From contig OX387182.1 of assembly GCA_947561395.2 (NCBI GenBank), forward strand, positions 37,813,949-37,877,948: DNA of 64,000 nucleotides. The letters are read 5' to 3'. The DNA comes from Buxus sempervirens (Eukaryota; Streptophyta; Magnoliopsida; Buxales; Buxaceae). Positions 23,114-35,160 of this stretch are shown in pieces (the stretch's first letter is position 1; every line of letters begins with the position of its first letter). Made by a program: the position numbers and the translations under genes. Under the pieces are notes generated by a model, which was not told the origin of the DNA, searched no databases, and was given only the letters and a program-made list of their open reading frames with translations.

Positions 23114-23281
23114 TCAGTCTGATTTACTCTTTTTGCTTAGTTTCTCTTCATCCCTCGGGGGTTGAGAAAGTAATCTAAATATCCACAACCCCAATAGAGT
23201 TGCTTCGATTGGGGCAAGACAGTAGACAAATATATGATTCTTTGAAAAATGATCTCCACGAGCATAAGCCCACCCGGTGGC
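23114..23281 (-). CDS. SIP2-1: SIP2-1 exon 3
   Basis: 55 codons plus TGA (23114-23116). Preceded by TTGTGTAG after a 117-bp intron (23282-23398). Begins ATGWAYARGDH (most relatives have V-M where this has A-T), continues VYCLAPIEATLLGLWIF and ends in a Lys/Ser-rich cytosolic tail, KLSKKSKSD. Confidence 0.92.
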   Translation of the reverse strand, partial: ATGWAYARGDHFSKNHIFVYCLAPIEATLLGLWIFRLLSQPPRDEEKLSKKSKSD

Positions 23282-26200
23282 CTACACAAGCAAAAGTTTA
23301 GATTGATCATTCACTCTTTCCATGTTTTCCATGTTAGTATATTAAAGCATGTTGAAGAAGAGATGATAATAGTCGATGACGATGGAGCAAGTACTTACAG
23401 AGGCAGGGTTCATACATCCACCAGTGAGATCTGAACCAAGTATGTGAAGGGATAACTTGGAGATACTAGAGATCCATGTTTTCATGAAGAAACTGTGAGG
23501 GCCATTTCTAGAAAGCCCAAGTGCAATGATAATAATTACAAATGTCAAGAGACCTTCGGTCAACGCACCTCTGTGGATGTCAACATTAAGGCGTGGTCCA
23601 TGACCTATTTCAGGAAAGTTCTCAACAATAAGCTTAACCCCAATGATAGATCCGATTACCTGAAAAACAAAAAATAGAAGGTGAGAAAAGCAAAATTTCT
23701 TCCCAACACTGATAATGTTTCATTTCTTATAAAACAAACACTGACAATTTTGAGTTAATGCCATCTATTGGCATAATAAACTAGGTACATGCAAACGTCA
23801 AGAAGTGACAGAACTTGTGCAACAGTGCTCAACAGAGCTTGCTGACGGTGTGTGACAGAGCTTGCTGACAGGCGTGCTACAGAGTGCAGGCCTTCGTGAT
23901 GGTGAGCATTGGTGACAGCGTGCGAACATGACGGAGGTTGCATGATGGCATGGGAACATACAACAGTGATAGCACAAACAAAGAAGCCAATAACCTACCG
24001 TGAAAGGATGACGAAATGGACACGGACGAACACGAACCAAGGAGGGATGGATTACAGTAATGAGAAGGCGACAAGAGAGCTGACAACGGCAACAAAACCT
24101 TCAATGGCAAAATCAGACAGCAAATGTTGAAAGTACAGCGAAAGCTAATCACCTTTGAAGGCTGTGTCAATGGTTCTGTTTGAGACTCCAGATAACTGAA
24201 AGTCTAAGGAGAAATTCTAATGGTTGATTTTCGAGGACAAAGAATGTAACTTACAGCTGAAATCTCTGACAAAAAGTTATGGAAAGGAGGTAGAGGAAGA
24301 TGGGGTTCTTTCTATATGAGGGGGAGAATACATTCTGTGGATTAAGGGTCAAAATACGAGGGGTATTTTTCCTTTGAATTTCATCATGGGAAAAAAACAA
24401 ACAGCCTGTTTCCATTGTGCTACCTTGGCATAAATCTGGGGGAGCTTGGCTGTATATCCACATTTCCATCAACCATGTCTCAGGCAGGGAAACAGCATCA
24501 GATGTTAAAGAAAGGTTGTGCAGCTATCTCAACTGATGATGAAGAACACCAATGTTGGATCAGTTCAGTCCCTCAGCCAACAGGCTGTTATAGCTTTATG
24601 CCCAAATCAAACAGTGTGGACCTTAGCAATTGTTTGCCAACAACCTTACCACATTGGAAGTTGGGAAGAATGGGAAGTTGAGATGGGGAAGATGGGGTTC
24701 AAGGAAATCAGATTCTATGTTATCAACAACTGTAAAGCCACCTGCATGGTTGAAACTGTGACCATCACAACCTTGTGTCCTTAGGTTCAATTGTTCAAGG
24801 AGAATTCACCATTGTATTTCATCCTAAGGGCCTTAACAGGGGTGCATTAACAGGTCCTTTTATAAGAGGAGGCTGTTGGATTACAATTTAAGGTGCCCCT
24901 GCACTTGGCGGCTGATTCAACCTGGGAAATGATAGGAGAAACTATTGGGGGGTTCAATAAAGGCAAGGATGCCATACTGGATGGAGAATAACTTGGTGGG
25001 CACAGATTTGAGAGTTCGAGAGGAACTCGCTAGATTAATCCCAAGAGGGATGGAAGTAGCTCCATTGAGCTTTACTTCGAAATGCAGTAAGAGATTATGT
25101 GTCGCAGATTACAAATGTGATCATGCAAAGAAGGCTTAGATCTGAGAGTTCAAGAGGGACTCGCTAGATTGATCCCAAGATTGTCATGCTTTTGGTTGGA
25201 AGTGCAGAATAGACTATGTGTCACAGATTACAAAGGTGGTCATGCAAAGAAGGCTAGAGAGGAAGATGATGAGGTGGAAAGAGAATGGATAGGTGTGGAA
25301 GTCTCTTTGGCTGAGGTGCTGCGTAGTAAACCATCAGAAGATATCAGGAGGTTCGCTGGGAATGGAAATATGTGCGCACCAGCAATTTTTCAAGGTATTG
25401 AAATTCAATTTTTTTTTCAAGGAATCCTGCCAAGCAGGCCTAAAAGGTGTTAAAAATCAAATTTGTCAAGGAATCTTACCAAGCAGAAGCCTAGATTAAG
25501 GCTAATAACTACAGTGACAAAAAACCAATTTAGATTTATGCTTAGAAGATCCACTACCAAAGCTATATTTTTACTTAGACAATTAATAAAAAAGTGTAAT
25601 GAACAGAATAAAAGATTTGCATATGGTTCTTGTTGATTTGGAAAAAGCATATGATAGTAGGGTTTCAAGAGAATTAATTCTGTGGACTTTTTATAGAAAA
25701 GGTGTACCAATAAAATATATTGATGCCATATTCAAATTTCATCAAAATCTAATACCTCTTACCCTAAAAAATTCGGAAAAAAAAAAAAACCCTTCAATGG
25801 AGCAAAAAACACTCCAAATCTAGCATAAACTCGTCTAAACGTGGATTAGAAGCGATATCCACAAAGAAATTGAGTTGAAAACACGAAGAAATTAAGAAAT
25901 GAGGAGAAGGATCCAGGAATTCCACCCTTTCTGGGCAAAATTCTGTCAAAATGATGTCATTTCGACCCTTCAGTGAGAGCATGTGCCTCAAAATTCCTGC
26001 ATGCCACCATGCAGGGTAAATTTTTCAAAGGGGGTTTCCCTAATCCCCTCTGCATTTCGTGCCACTAACCCCCCAGTAGCGTAATTTTGCAGCTACACTG
26101 ACTACCACCACCACCACCATCTCCATAATCACCACCCACGTTGCCACCACCCAGATAATCACCACCCATGTTGCGACCACCACCACTATTACCACTGCCA

Positions 26201-27264
26201 CCACCAACACTATTACTACCACTACCACCATCGCCACCACAACATCATTACCCTTACCATCATCTTCTTTTTTCTTTTTTTTTAGTGAAAACCCTTGCCA
26301 TCATAACCACCACCACACAACCACTACCACCGCCACCACTTTCAAAAATACCACCACCAAAACCAAAACCACAACCGCATATAATTTTTATATCATAACC
26401 ATTATACTTACCAAACTTGCTTTTACTGTTTTTCAAAAATCATAATTGGTTTTTAGCTTATTGTTACCAGATGAGTTTTCTCGTCGCCTATTTCCAAAAT
26501 CACATGAACAATTTGAAATTTTTTGGTTTTTTAATTCTTTTTCTTAAAAAATGCTTCCAAACAGCGCCCTAGATTTAAAAAGTTTCCGAATTGTCATACA
26601 TATATTTTTATGAAAATCTTACGATCAAATGAAAGTGCAAAAAATCAATTTTCTAGCCAGTCTACTCTAAACGTCAAAAAAGAGGAGCACCACTCTGTCA
26701 ACAACCAAATCATTAGTGTTCTCAGTATTTGCTTCCATTACTGTATAAGCAATAAATAAAAGAATCAAACTAAAAATCCAGAGATACAAACTAACAACAT
26801 TAGAAAGAACCTTTCAGATTCAGAGAATCAAACTAAAAATCCAGACATGAAGTTAACAACATTAGAAAGAACCTTTCAGATTCAGAGATACAAACAAAAA
26901 ATCCAGGGACCCATACTTGAAATCACCTTGTCTTTCTAAACTTAGTTACCCAAAAATTTAGGCAACACACACAAGTCAAGAATAAAAAAAAAACAAAAGC
27001 TTAATGAAAAAATAGCCATATTATAATCATGTCCTAGAAATTCATGGTAAACCCCATCTTCAAAAAATCTCATCTTGAACTTTCTTGACTTAATGTGGAT
27101 AGGATATTAATTTCTGTTCACTGCTCTAGGTACAAGCATCACATATTTGAATAATCCACAGTAAAACTTTCTCGTTTCTTTAAATAAGATTAATTCTTTA
27201 ACCAATAACAAAATCACAAAGTTCATTTACCATCTGATCCATTAAAAAAAAATCAAGAGTGGAA

Positions 27265-27300
<36 letters not shown>

Positions 27301-30300
27301 CAAAGAAAAGAAAGTAGAAGAAATATAGTTTCGAATATAGATTTTGGTTCAAATGGATGTCAATTTCTTACTCTCCTTTTTCATTTTTTCTTTTTCAACA
27401 AGTTCTAGAACATCAATAAAACTAAATTAGCATATCCAGTGAACAGCAGCCATTGATGCAGCTAGAACATGGGAGTAGGTATCTGGTCCTAAGAAGCGAT
27501 ACGAAAACTTGGATCTGGAAGGTATCCATTGTTGCCTGCATGCCACAGATTTAGAGTGAAGATTTTAGGATTAGACATGATCCATGTAGAATCAATCAAT
27601 TGCTACAGTCAAAGATATACTAATACATAATAGTCAAGCATGGAATGCAACCTTTAGTTACAGAAACTAGGATGACAAAATTGGCATACTTGTGATGGAT
27701 CAAAATATGTCTTAGATAAGACTCAATTTAACCAGGGATCAAAATATTGCTGCAGAGGAATCCCCAGCCCCAGAGCAAACAAGTCAAAACTTATCAAACA
27801 AATGAGTCAGAACCTATCCAACAAACTATAAAAGGGATATATGGCACATTAAAAGGGAATGCAAGATGAGATCCTCCAGTGGAGTCGATTGCAAGGAATT
27901 CTTCCAGTAAGGAACCACTTGGCCACACCCAATGTGTGAATCACATTTCATTGCCCAATAGTTTATAGAGTCTGGTTCAGACTCCCTTGGAATATTATAT
28001 CATCAAATTTATAGTTAAGTTCTATAAGAGAAAAAATAGAGTACCAACAGAAAAACAAGAATTAAATAAGACCCAATCGCTTTTCTAGCTCAATTATTCA
28101 TTGGTGGATGGATGATTTTGGATTTGGAGAAACTTCTAAGGCAAAAAATTATTCCATCCTGAAGGTAGCATGCAAGGACCACAATGGAGCATGGAAGCAA
28201 GAATGTTAGAGAAAAAGAAGGTTGAAGATCAAAACTAAATGCTATGAAGCAATCTTACCATTATCATTGAATCCCTCAAAATAACGAGTTTAAAAAAACA
28301 TAATTCTTTACAGTAAACAAAACCATATATATATATATAGCATTCAAAAATTAAAAATAGAAATCCTTATCTTAATAACAAAAACTCAAAATGTACTCCA
28401 TAATTAAAATTTAAAAAAAAAAAAAGAAAAAAAACTTGTAATAGGAACATAAATTCAATGATAATTCGATTCCCATCCCACATCATTCTCCCCCACTTTG
28501 AAAACCCTTTTCTTTTTTCCAATAACTCATGAAAGGATATTTATTATAAGAGGAGGGAAGCAAATATAAACCAACCATGAGAGATGGGTTCAAATTACAC
28601 ATAAAGTAAGGAAGATCAATTATCTTTCAACACCCACCTCTCTCAAAATTCCCAGACTACTGGAGGCGAGGCCCTTTAAATGTCACTACCCCCTGTCCCC
28701 TTGAAATATGCCATATAAGCTACCCATGCATCCACCATGGCTACTATAATCCCAATGATGATGGATACCCAAGCAGAGTGGTCCTCAAAGATACATCTAT
28801 TTGTTGCTCTCCAAACTAAGCACAATGTTGAAAAGAAATCAGGTATGATACATGCTCTCCAAACCAAGGGGCATTAGCACACAAGTCCAATTCTCCCTCT
28901 ATCATACCATAAGCTCTTCAACCAAAGCAACTAGTTCCTGAAGAGCCATCATCCCTCAACTTCACAGGTTTCATTATGAGCTTCAAGGAAACAACATCTA
29001 AATGTGACCATCATGATTGACATTTCAATGATAGAACCATGAAGAACCTCACAAGATGTGTGCAGCACTCATCAGCATGGTATTACATTAGAATTCTTCT
29101 TTAACACCTTAAGCAAGGTATTACATTAGAATTCTTCTTTAACACCTGAAGCTTGAAAGGCACCAAGAACGAATCAATTTTAGCTATTTGGTTTTCTACA
29201 CATGCCAAATCATACAGATAAGTGCCTTCAAGATCACACTAATTCCACTACCTGGATCACTACAGTAGCCAAAGTTCTTTTGCAGTCAATTCTTACGTCA
29301 AACACATTGTTACTGTACATTTTTTATTTGAAACTAGATCGGTAACAAACTCTTCTTTCTAGACTGTTGCATTGGCTTTTTGTGTTGCTCTGTTCATTGA
29401 AAGATACATAAATACCATCCTGCTTTCCTTAACCAAAGGTGATGAACGTTTGAAAGTCACCAAGAATGAGTTAATTTTGGCTCATTGGTTTTCTACACAT
29501 GCCAAATCATACAGATAAGTGCCTTCAAGATCACACTAATTTCACTATCTAGATCGCTGCAATGGCCAAACTTATCTTGCAGTAAATCCTTATGTCAAAA
29601 TTGTTACTGTACATTTTTTATGTGAAAATAGATTGGGAAGAAACTCTTCTTTCTAGACTTTGGCATTGGCTTTTTGTGTTTCTCTGATTATTGAAAATAC
29701 ATGAATACCATCCTGCTTTCCATAACCAAAGGTGAAGAACTTAGTGACTTGTTAATTCAATCTTGGGATGTAGTTTGGATTCAGACTACCCAATTTAAGC
29801 TAACTTGTTAATCAAGAAACTTGTTAATCAAACTTCCTCTCTCCCTCTCCCTCCCCCTCTTGATTGATTGAAATGAAGAGAGGATTGAATGGAAAAGCAT
29901 TTAAAGTAAAAGATCATGAAGTAGGAAATTTAGTTCGATGCATAAGAATGTTGTAGGGATTTCATACTGAAGAACATATGGAAGGATCTAAAGTGAAGAA
30001 TTAAGAAAATATTGAAGTTTTTTCTCTCTTTTTTTTCCATTTTTGGGAATAAATGAGAGGTCAAAAGATACTGAGGTAAACTAACAAGAAAAAGGTGGGC
30101 TTTCGAAAAAACAAGGGCCAGAGATATTCCTTTTATGTTCTCACTTCTCCCCTTTTGTGTGTGACAAGATGATGAAAGAAAGAGAATGGATTAGCATGAT
30201 ATGGTCATGCACATCCTAACTGAAGGTTGTAAGGTTTTGGAGAGAGAATACATGAAATGTAATGAAAGAGAATATAATAGGTATGTAGCACAGTTTCCTT

Positions 30301-32045
30301 TTTCTTTTTTCCTTTTATAATTTCTTAAGATTTTTCTCTTCTTTTCAGTTGAAGATAGAGGGCATTCTATGTAGGTCTTGACTCTTTTTAAAATTTTTTT
30401 TTACTATTTTTTAAATGCTTTTCTCAGTTCGAATCTTTTTGTTCTTATGCTACAAAATTTTCTTGTTCACAAGACCTAGATATCCAAGGTCAAATCTAAA
30501 AGTCCTCAATATTATGAATCAGAAATATAGCCAAAACTTTGGCAAAGCAATGGAAGTGTTGTTCTTTTCTATCACGATACAAGGCTATATAGCATGAATG
30601 TGATAGGCCAAAAAGAAACGACCACAAAATCTGACCTCATTCAAAGGAAGGGAAAATATGCTCCAACAATGAACTAGAGTGGTACAAGGATTAAAATGGA
30701 GTAGGGAAGCAAGGAAGTTAGAGAAGAAGTAGGTTAATACCAAAAAAAAAAACTGGTATGAAGTGGTCTTACCACTATGAACACCCAAAACAATGGAGAA
30801 GATAACCACAGTTCTTCAATACTCTATTATCCATACCAAAAGAACAGAAGACATACATTTAAAATAAAACCACAAGTGGACCCTAAATTAATTAAAAAAA
30901 AATCCAAATAAAACAAGAACCAAAATTTCTCCCTAATCAAATGTCTCCTAATTCAATAAAACGACTAAAACATAGAAGATGCTAAAAATAAAAGGCCTCA
31001 ATTAGTGAAAATCAGAGATTATCTGATAGAACAAAAGATTGCAGAGGCACGATCCCTATACAAGTCAAAGAAACTTTAACAAAATTGAGCACTCAGTGTG
31101 AATTGGCAGAAACATAGTTGAATCATTCAATCCAATTCATCCAATAATATTACGGATAGACCATGCACTGTCCAATCTTGTTACAGACCACTGATCCAAC
31201 TCAAGACTGGCCATGAATGACTCCTGATCCAATCGCAAGTTTAAACACTAGGATTTCACACTAATGACATTATCAATGAAGGGAGTTAATGAATTAAAAC
31301 GATCTCTCTCATTTTCTGAAACAAGATATAGATACCCATGATATTCTTCCGTATAATGATTTGTATAAGCTTCTAAGAAAGAAAGGATTTTAAATTTTCC
31401 AGATGAAGTGAAAACTAAGGCTCCGTTTGTTTCGATGTAAAATATTTTCCTTTGGAAAAAATTTACATTGGAAAATATTTTCAAGAAAATCAAAATTTTG
31501 TAACTGTTTGGATGAACATTGAAAAAAAGATTTGAAAATGAGAATTTTTCATTTTCTTATGTTTGGAATAAATAAAAGCTTAACAAAAAACATATGCTCG
31601 TGAACCCCATTCAAACAATCAATGATCTCACATATGTTTACAAACCCATATGTTAAGTTGGATGTTCACTGCCAACAATATCTTTTTTTTTTTTTTGGTG
31701 GACTCCAACAATATCTTGCCGCCAGCGAAGATCATGAGCTGTGATGTTGTGGCCAATATCTGTTGCTGAGCACTTTTGGATTTGAGGAGCTCTTGGAAAT
31801 GCTCAACGATGTCGAGCTTACTGGGAATCAAGGAGACCACTGTGGGGAAACCTGCGACTAGCCTATGTTGAGAGAAGACAAGGAAACTCCAAGTGGGGAG
31901 TAGAAGTACTAAAGGAGGGTTGTTGGACTGGCATGGGGTGTTGTCAATCAATTCAAATGTTCCAGAGCAAACAATTCTCTATGTATTTATTGAAGCAACA
32001 TGATCTGACAACACCCCATCATTGCACCATAACCTTTTATTTTTC

Positions 32046-32080
<35 letters not shown>

Positions 32081-34841
32081 AAATAGTAAACACTACAAGT
32101 GCCAAACTGCAGATATGTCAGTGACAGAGCATCTTCACTGGTGAGAGTTCCCACTGTTAACGGAAGCTCTGCAAATTGGCAGCTTCATAAGACGGACTTT
32201 GGGGTGAATCCCAACCCCATCTAGGAGGAATTCTTGAAAGATGGAGGGGCATCGCCGGATGAATTCGACGGCATGGATGGGGAGGCCAAGTTTAGCTTTG
32301 TTGTCAACAGCTAGAGAGACAAGAAGGGATTTGGAAGGCTTGGATTTGATAAGGTCTTTGAGAGCAAGAAGAGGCCTAAGGTTCTCCTCCTTCTCAACAG
32401 AATGATCGAGGCCTCAATCTCGAACACATTTGATTTGGGTGTCGAGGAAGGTACGTGTCACGTCTCCATCCCACATTGGATAGGAAAGGGATATCTTGGG
32501 CCATATAAGGGTGGGTAGGCAGCACCAACTAATAGCTTAAGCTTTTGGGTTGAATGGCAAGCGCTTCAAGGGGAAGTAGGCAGGGTGGTTCAACCCGCTT
32601 CGAGGGCAGAGTTGGATTCGGGTGGGGGAGAATGTCACGTCTCCGTCCCACATCGGATAAGAAAAAGGAGATCTTGGGCCATATAAGGGTGGTAGGCAGC
32701 ATCACCTAACAGCTTGAGCTTTTGGTTCGAATGGCAAGCACCCAGCTTGTGAAATACGAATGCCCTGAAACTGGTTCTTGTTGTGTATAGGACAAGTCTC
32801 TACTTTTGGAACTGAGTGTTGGGAAGCACCGTTAAGGGAGGAAAACTAATCTCGCAGCTGGAACTCGTCGACGAGATCGTGGCATGGAAAGGAGAGGATG
32901 AAGCCGCTATTATTGGTAAAGAAGAAGAATTGATCGCCATGATGTTCATTCCATTTTGGAATCCGTGCTCGTTACTGGAATTGACGTCAGATTGTGGAGG
33001 TACAGCATCGATTCTGACATGGTCAGGGAGGGAGGTAGATGGCGTTCGGCATGGGAGGGACTCAAGGTCATGGGATCGAGCATGAAGATGAGTTCAAGCA
33101 TGAAGGGCCTATGCATTCGAGGGTGTTCGGAATCCAGGTCGTGGGATCGTGGTCAGAGGGCTCTGTTGAAGTGGAGGTGGAAGAGAAAATAGGGGTTGGA
33201 ATATGTTTGAATCGAGCGCGATATGTTTTCCAGAAAATGAAATAGGGAATTTTCAATGGTAAGTCATTTTCCGGAAAATAGCTATCTTTTAGGAAACCAT
33301 TTTACATGATATCATATTTTACATGGAAACAAACACTTGAAAAACCACCATTTTGTCCTAAAAGCATTTTCCACGTTAGATTTTATATCAAAACAAACAG
33401 AGCCTAAGAGTAAAAGGAAGAATAGGGCTTCGTTTTCTTTTGTGACGAGGGTCTTTTGGTGGCACCAAAGCTAAAGCAATCTGGAGCAGAAGTGACCAGT
33501 GACCATTAAGGGTAGGCTGCAATTGGCAAACAAAGATGGATTAAGATCAAAGTGTTTTACCATGCCATGAACATGGTAAAAATCTTACAAAGGAAACGTT
33601 TAACCTATCTTGGGCTGCATTAAATCTTATGCAGAACATCCCTGTTTTTTCCCTTGTGCAATTTAAGTAGTAAATTTGTAATAAAATAAAGCCTATAATA
33701 TTAGGCTCATCAACTTGCTAAGTTTTGTTCTGTAAAAAGGTGTGGCGTCTTTTGAATCAACCCTGTTCCTTAGTACTTAAAACCGTTATTATAGTAAGGG
33801 ACCCCCAAATTTCTGTTTCAGTTTAGTGAAATTTATCAGCCTACAATACCAAGGAAAAAAATTTTAATAAATCCAAATCACGTAAGAAGCTAATTTGTCA
33901 AAAAATAATATAAGTGAGAAATTCAAATGATCAAAATCTGAAGATTAAAGAAGACAAATCATGTTGAATGACAGCTAAGAAGATATCAAGCAAAATCCAC
34001 ACAAATAAACATAAACAAATTGGCATTCACGTAACTGAAGCCTAGTCACGAAGAGTACTAGTTACAATGAATCCCACACAACTTAAGTAAACCAAACTAA
34101 CTCACTAAATATGAGACTGTCCTACAAACACAAAACAGAAAAACAAAGTAAAAAAATAGACAGAAGGAAAGAAAAAGAGAGAGAAAACTCATTTTCATCC
34201 AGGAACGACAAAGATATACACCTTAAAAGCAAATGAAAACAACTTCCAATATCGAACAAGAGAACAAAATGGGGATACAAAAAAGGTTAACAAATACAAG
34301 CAAGAATAAATATAAACTCATAGAAACAAAAAACAAAAAGTAAGAAACAAAAATAAAAGGAGCAAATTTCACTGATGTCAAGCATCAACCAAAGCAACCC
34401 AAATCCAACACGCAAACCTAAACCGAAATCATAGCTAAATTTCCCAACACAACTCGACTTTTAAACAAGTCAAATTCATATAGTTATCAACAAACGAAAG
34501 AAAAGCATCAACCAAACCCCATCTTAAAGCAATAATTATATCCAAGGGAAATTAACCTGAGCGGGAATCCTTGCACCAACAGCAAGCAGAAAACCAGGGA
34601 AATTTCCAGAGATTGCACGAGACAACACCGTAAGAGGGTTGTAAGAACCACCTCGGGTAATCTTCCCCAACCACGCAAAGAAGAACAAGCTCAAGATGGT
34701 GAGAGCACACTTTACTATTTCACTTTTGGATCCAAACCCCAACCCAAGAACCTTATACACAAAGAGCTTTATGAGAGCTCCCGACCATACCCACACGAAG
34801 GAACATATGAAATCCGATAAGATTAGTTGAATTGTCGCCAT
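23114..34841 (-). CDS. SIP2-1: SIP2-type small basic intrinsic protein (aquaporin), three exons
   Basis: A complete spliced gene: exon 1 34557-34841, exon 2 23399-23659, exon 3 23114-23281 (285+261+168 nt; 237 codons plus stop), a size typical of plant SIP2;1. SIP2 proteins are MIP-family channels of the endoplasmic reticulum membrane. The first pore motif is NPL (in GGSYNPLTVLS) rather than NPA, as is usual for SIP2. The second is a normal NPA in GSDLTGGCMNPAS. Conserved SIP2 blocks are FAWLGK, RIPAQVIGS, GALTEGLLTF, SFFMKTWIS, GWAYARGDH and a Lys-rich tail. All introns are GT-AG and phase 0. No frame breaks are seen. The first intron (23660-34556) is about 10.9 kb and full of repeats. Confidence 0.93.
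23399..23659 (-). CDS. SIP2-1: SIP2-1 exon 2
   Basis: 87 codons beginning VIGSIIGVKL and ending ...GGCMNPAS at a GTAAGT donor. It carries the central SIP2 signature GALTEGLLTF, the SFFMKTWISS segment and the second NPA motif. Preceded by TTTTTCAG. Confidence 0.95.
25001..25256. repeat. Tandem duplication, ~120-138-bp unit
   Basis: The phrase gagagttc.agagg.actcgctaga begins both copies (25001 and 25139), and gattacaaa.gtg.tcatgcaaa ends both. It lies in SIP2-1 intron 1. Confidence 0.75.
25507..25760 (+). pseudogene. LINE reverse-transcriptase fragment
   Basis: Two overlapping frames together show the non-LTR RT pattern: first QFRFM..RSTTKAIFLLRQLI, then VLVDLEKAYDS, V-S-R-E-L-I and KGVPIKYIDAI. 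In plant LINEs the order is QxGFxxGRST, F-x-D-L-x-K-A-Y-D, and GVP..Y. A frameshift near 25600 and an extra residue in the AYD region show decay. It sits antisense in SIP2-1 intron 1. The C-terminal RT (F-A-D-D) is absent. Confidence 0.8.
26098..26345. repeat. (ACC)n-like low-complexity tract
   Basis: Imperfect ACC/CCA trinucleotide repeats with a few unique interruptions. Proline- or Val-rich open frames over it are artefacts. Confidence 0.9.
26762..26886. repeat. ~63-bp tandem duplication
   Basis: Two copies of the segment GAATCAAACTAAAAATCCAG...AACCTTTCAGATTCAGA, starting at 26762 and 26825, with a partial third start at 26888. In SIP2-1 intron 1. Confidence 0.85.
29079..29143. repeat. 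Short tandem duplication
   Basis: GGTATTACATTAGAATTCTT followed by ctttaacacct appears twice, about 38 bp apart. Confidence 0.8.
29154..29745. repeat. ~297-bp tandem duplication in SIP2-1 intron 1
   Basis: Copies at 29154-29450 and 29451-29745. They share long blocks such as tggttttctacacatgccaaa, cagataagtgccttcaagatc, ttgttactgtacatttttta and ataccatcctgctttcc, with about ten percent divergence by eye. No coding potential. Confidence 0.85.
31416..31418. other. Target site duplication TAA
   Basis: TAA on both sides of the TIR element (also 33405-33407). Confidence 0.6.
32042..32076. repeat. (GA)n microsatellite
   Basis: Pure GA run inside the TIR element. A similar run lies at 27270-27294 in the same intron. 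Confidence 0.9.
32178..32455 (-). pseudogene. PORR-domain protein gene fragment
   Basis: The minus strand reads RTFLDTQIKCVRD, then a TGA (32414-32416), then GLDHSVEKEENLRPLLALKD, LIKSKPSKSLLVSL, and LGLPIHAVEFIRRCPSIFQE. This is the start of a plant organelle RNA recognition (PORR) domain, found in nuclear-encoded proteins that assist splicing of organelle group II introns. Only about 90 codons are present, with one in-frame stop, so it is a captured piece and not a gene. It lies inside the TIR element. Confidence 0.8.
32456..32740. repeat. Direct repeat ~105 bp, 177 bp apart
   Basis: TGTCACGTCTCC.TCCCACAT followed by ATCTTGGGCCATATAAGGGT and GC..AC..TAA.AGCTT.AGCTTTTGG occurs at 32456-32563 and again at 32633-32739. 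The arrangement of two similar ~105-bp copies around ~70 bp resembles a very small LTR element, but no PBS or PPT was recognised. Confidence 0.65.
34557..34841 (-). CDS. SIP2-1: SIP2-1 exon 1
   Basis: 95 codons from ATG (34839-34841) to ...RIPAQ, ending CTCAG|GTTAAT. It has two hydrophobic segments (about residues 5-30 and 44-58) and the NPL pore motif at about residues 68-70. The ATG is chosen because the protein start matches the family and the frame begins here. Confidence 0.93.
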
Positions 34842-35160
34842 TAATGAATGCTATGTGATGCTCTCTCTTCACCTCCCTCCATGGCTTATCAAAATTTCAT
34901 TTTACTGAATCCATGGAGGAATCTGACCAACTTTTGGCCTTTTTTGACACCGATTGATAGGCCTATTTGCGGAAGAATCTCACAAACCCATTTCTAACGG
35001 ACAGACGGTTTAAACTAATTACCTAAAGAGACGTTTTTACTTCGACCGGAAGAGCCTTTTAGACTGCGACAGATATTGCTTAACCAATGGAGCATCTTGT
35101 AACGGACATAGCTAAGATCTTTTATTAATAGTAAATAACTTTACGGAAACATCTCTTAAA
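34842..35160 (-). promoter_or_regulatory. Upstream region of SIP2-1
   Basis: The 5' flank of SIP2-1 (minus). It holds a short CT/GA-rich stretch next to the ATG that is likely 5' UTR. I could not place a TATA box with confidence. The long-TIR element starts only about 320 bp upstream of the ATG. Confidence 0.35.

Larger units (their letters stand above)
31419..33404. mobile_element. TIR DNA transposon (PIF/Harbinger-like) in SIP2-1 intron 1
   Basis: The left end is GGCTCCGTTTGTTTCGATGT and the right end, reverse-complemented, is GGCTCTGTTTGTTTTGATAT (17 of 20), followed inside by TAAAAT on both. TAA flanks both sides. Subterminal zones are rich in TTTTCCGGAAAA-like words. No transposase is present. 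The interior carries a PORR-domain gene fragment and two copies of a 100-bp repeat, so it is a non-autonomous, gene-capturing element. Length 1986 bp. The superfamily is inferred only from the 3-bp TWA duplication. Confidence 0.7.
23660..34556 (-). other. SIP2-1: SIP2-1 intron 1 (~10.9 kb)
   Basis: Bounded by CAG|GTTAAT on the exon 1 side and TTTTTCAG|GTAATC on the exon 2 side. It holds a LINE fragment, a TIR element with a PORR fragment, tandem duplications and microsatellites. I see no independent intact gene in it. Stretches at about 23700-25000, 27300-29000, 29750-31400 and 33410-34550 are otherwise AT-rich unique sequence. Confidence 0.85.

Noticed and set aside
24415..24784. Overlapping plus-strand frames in SIP2-1 intron 1
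   Set aside because: Contain no recognisable domain; I could not support a gene.
26168..26398. Proline-rich small protein
   Set aside because: Translation of the (ACC)n repeat.
28676..28867. Minus-strand 63-residue frame resembling the end of a LINE ORF2
   Set aside because: Similarity too vague to call; no other LINE sequence adjoins.
32816..33245. Overlapping plus-strand frames in the TIR element
   Set aside because: No domain recognised; frames differ in three registers with no sign of selection.
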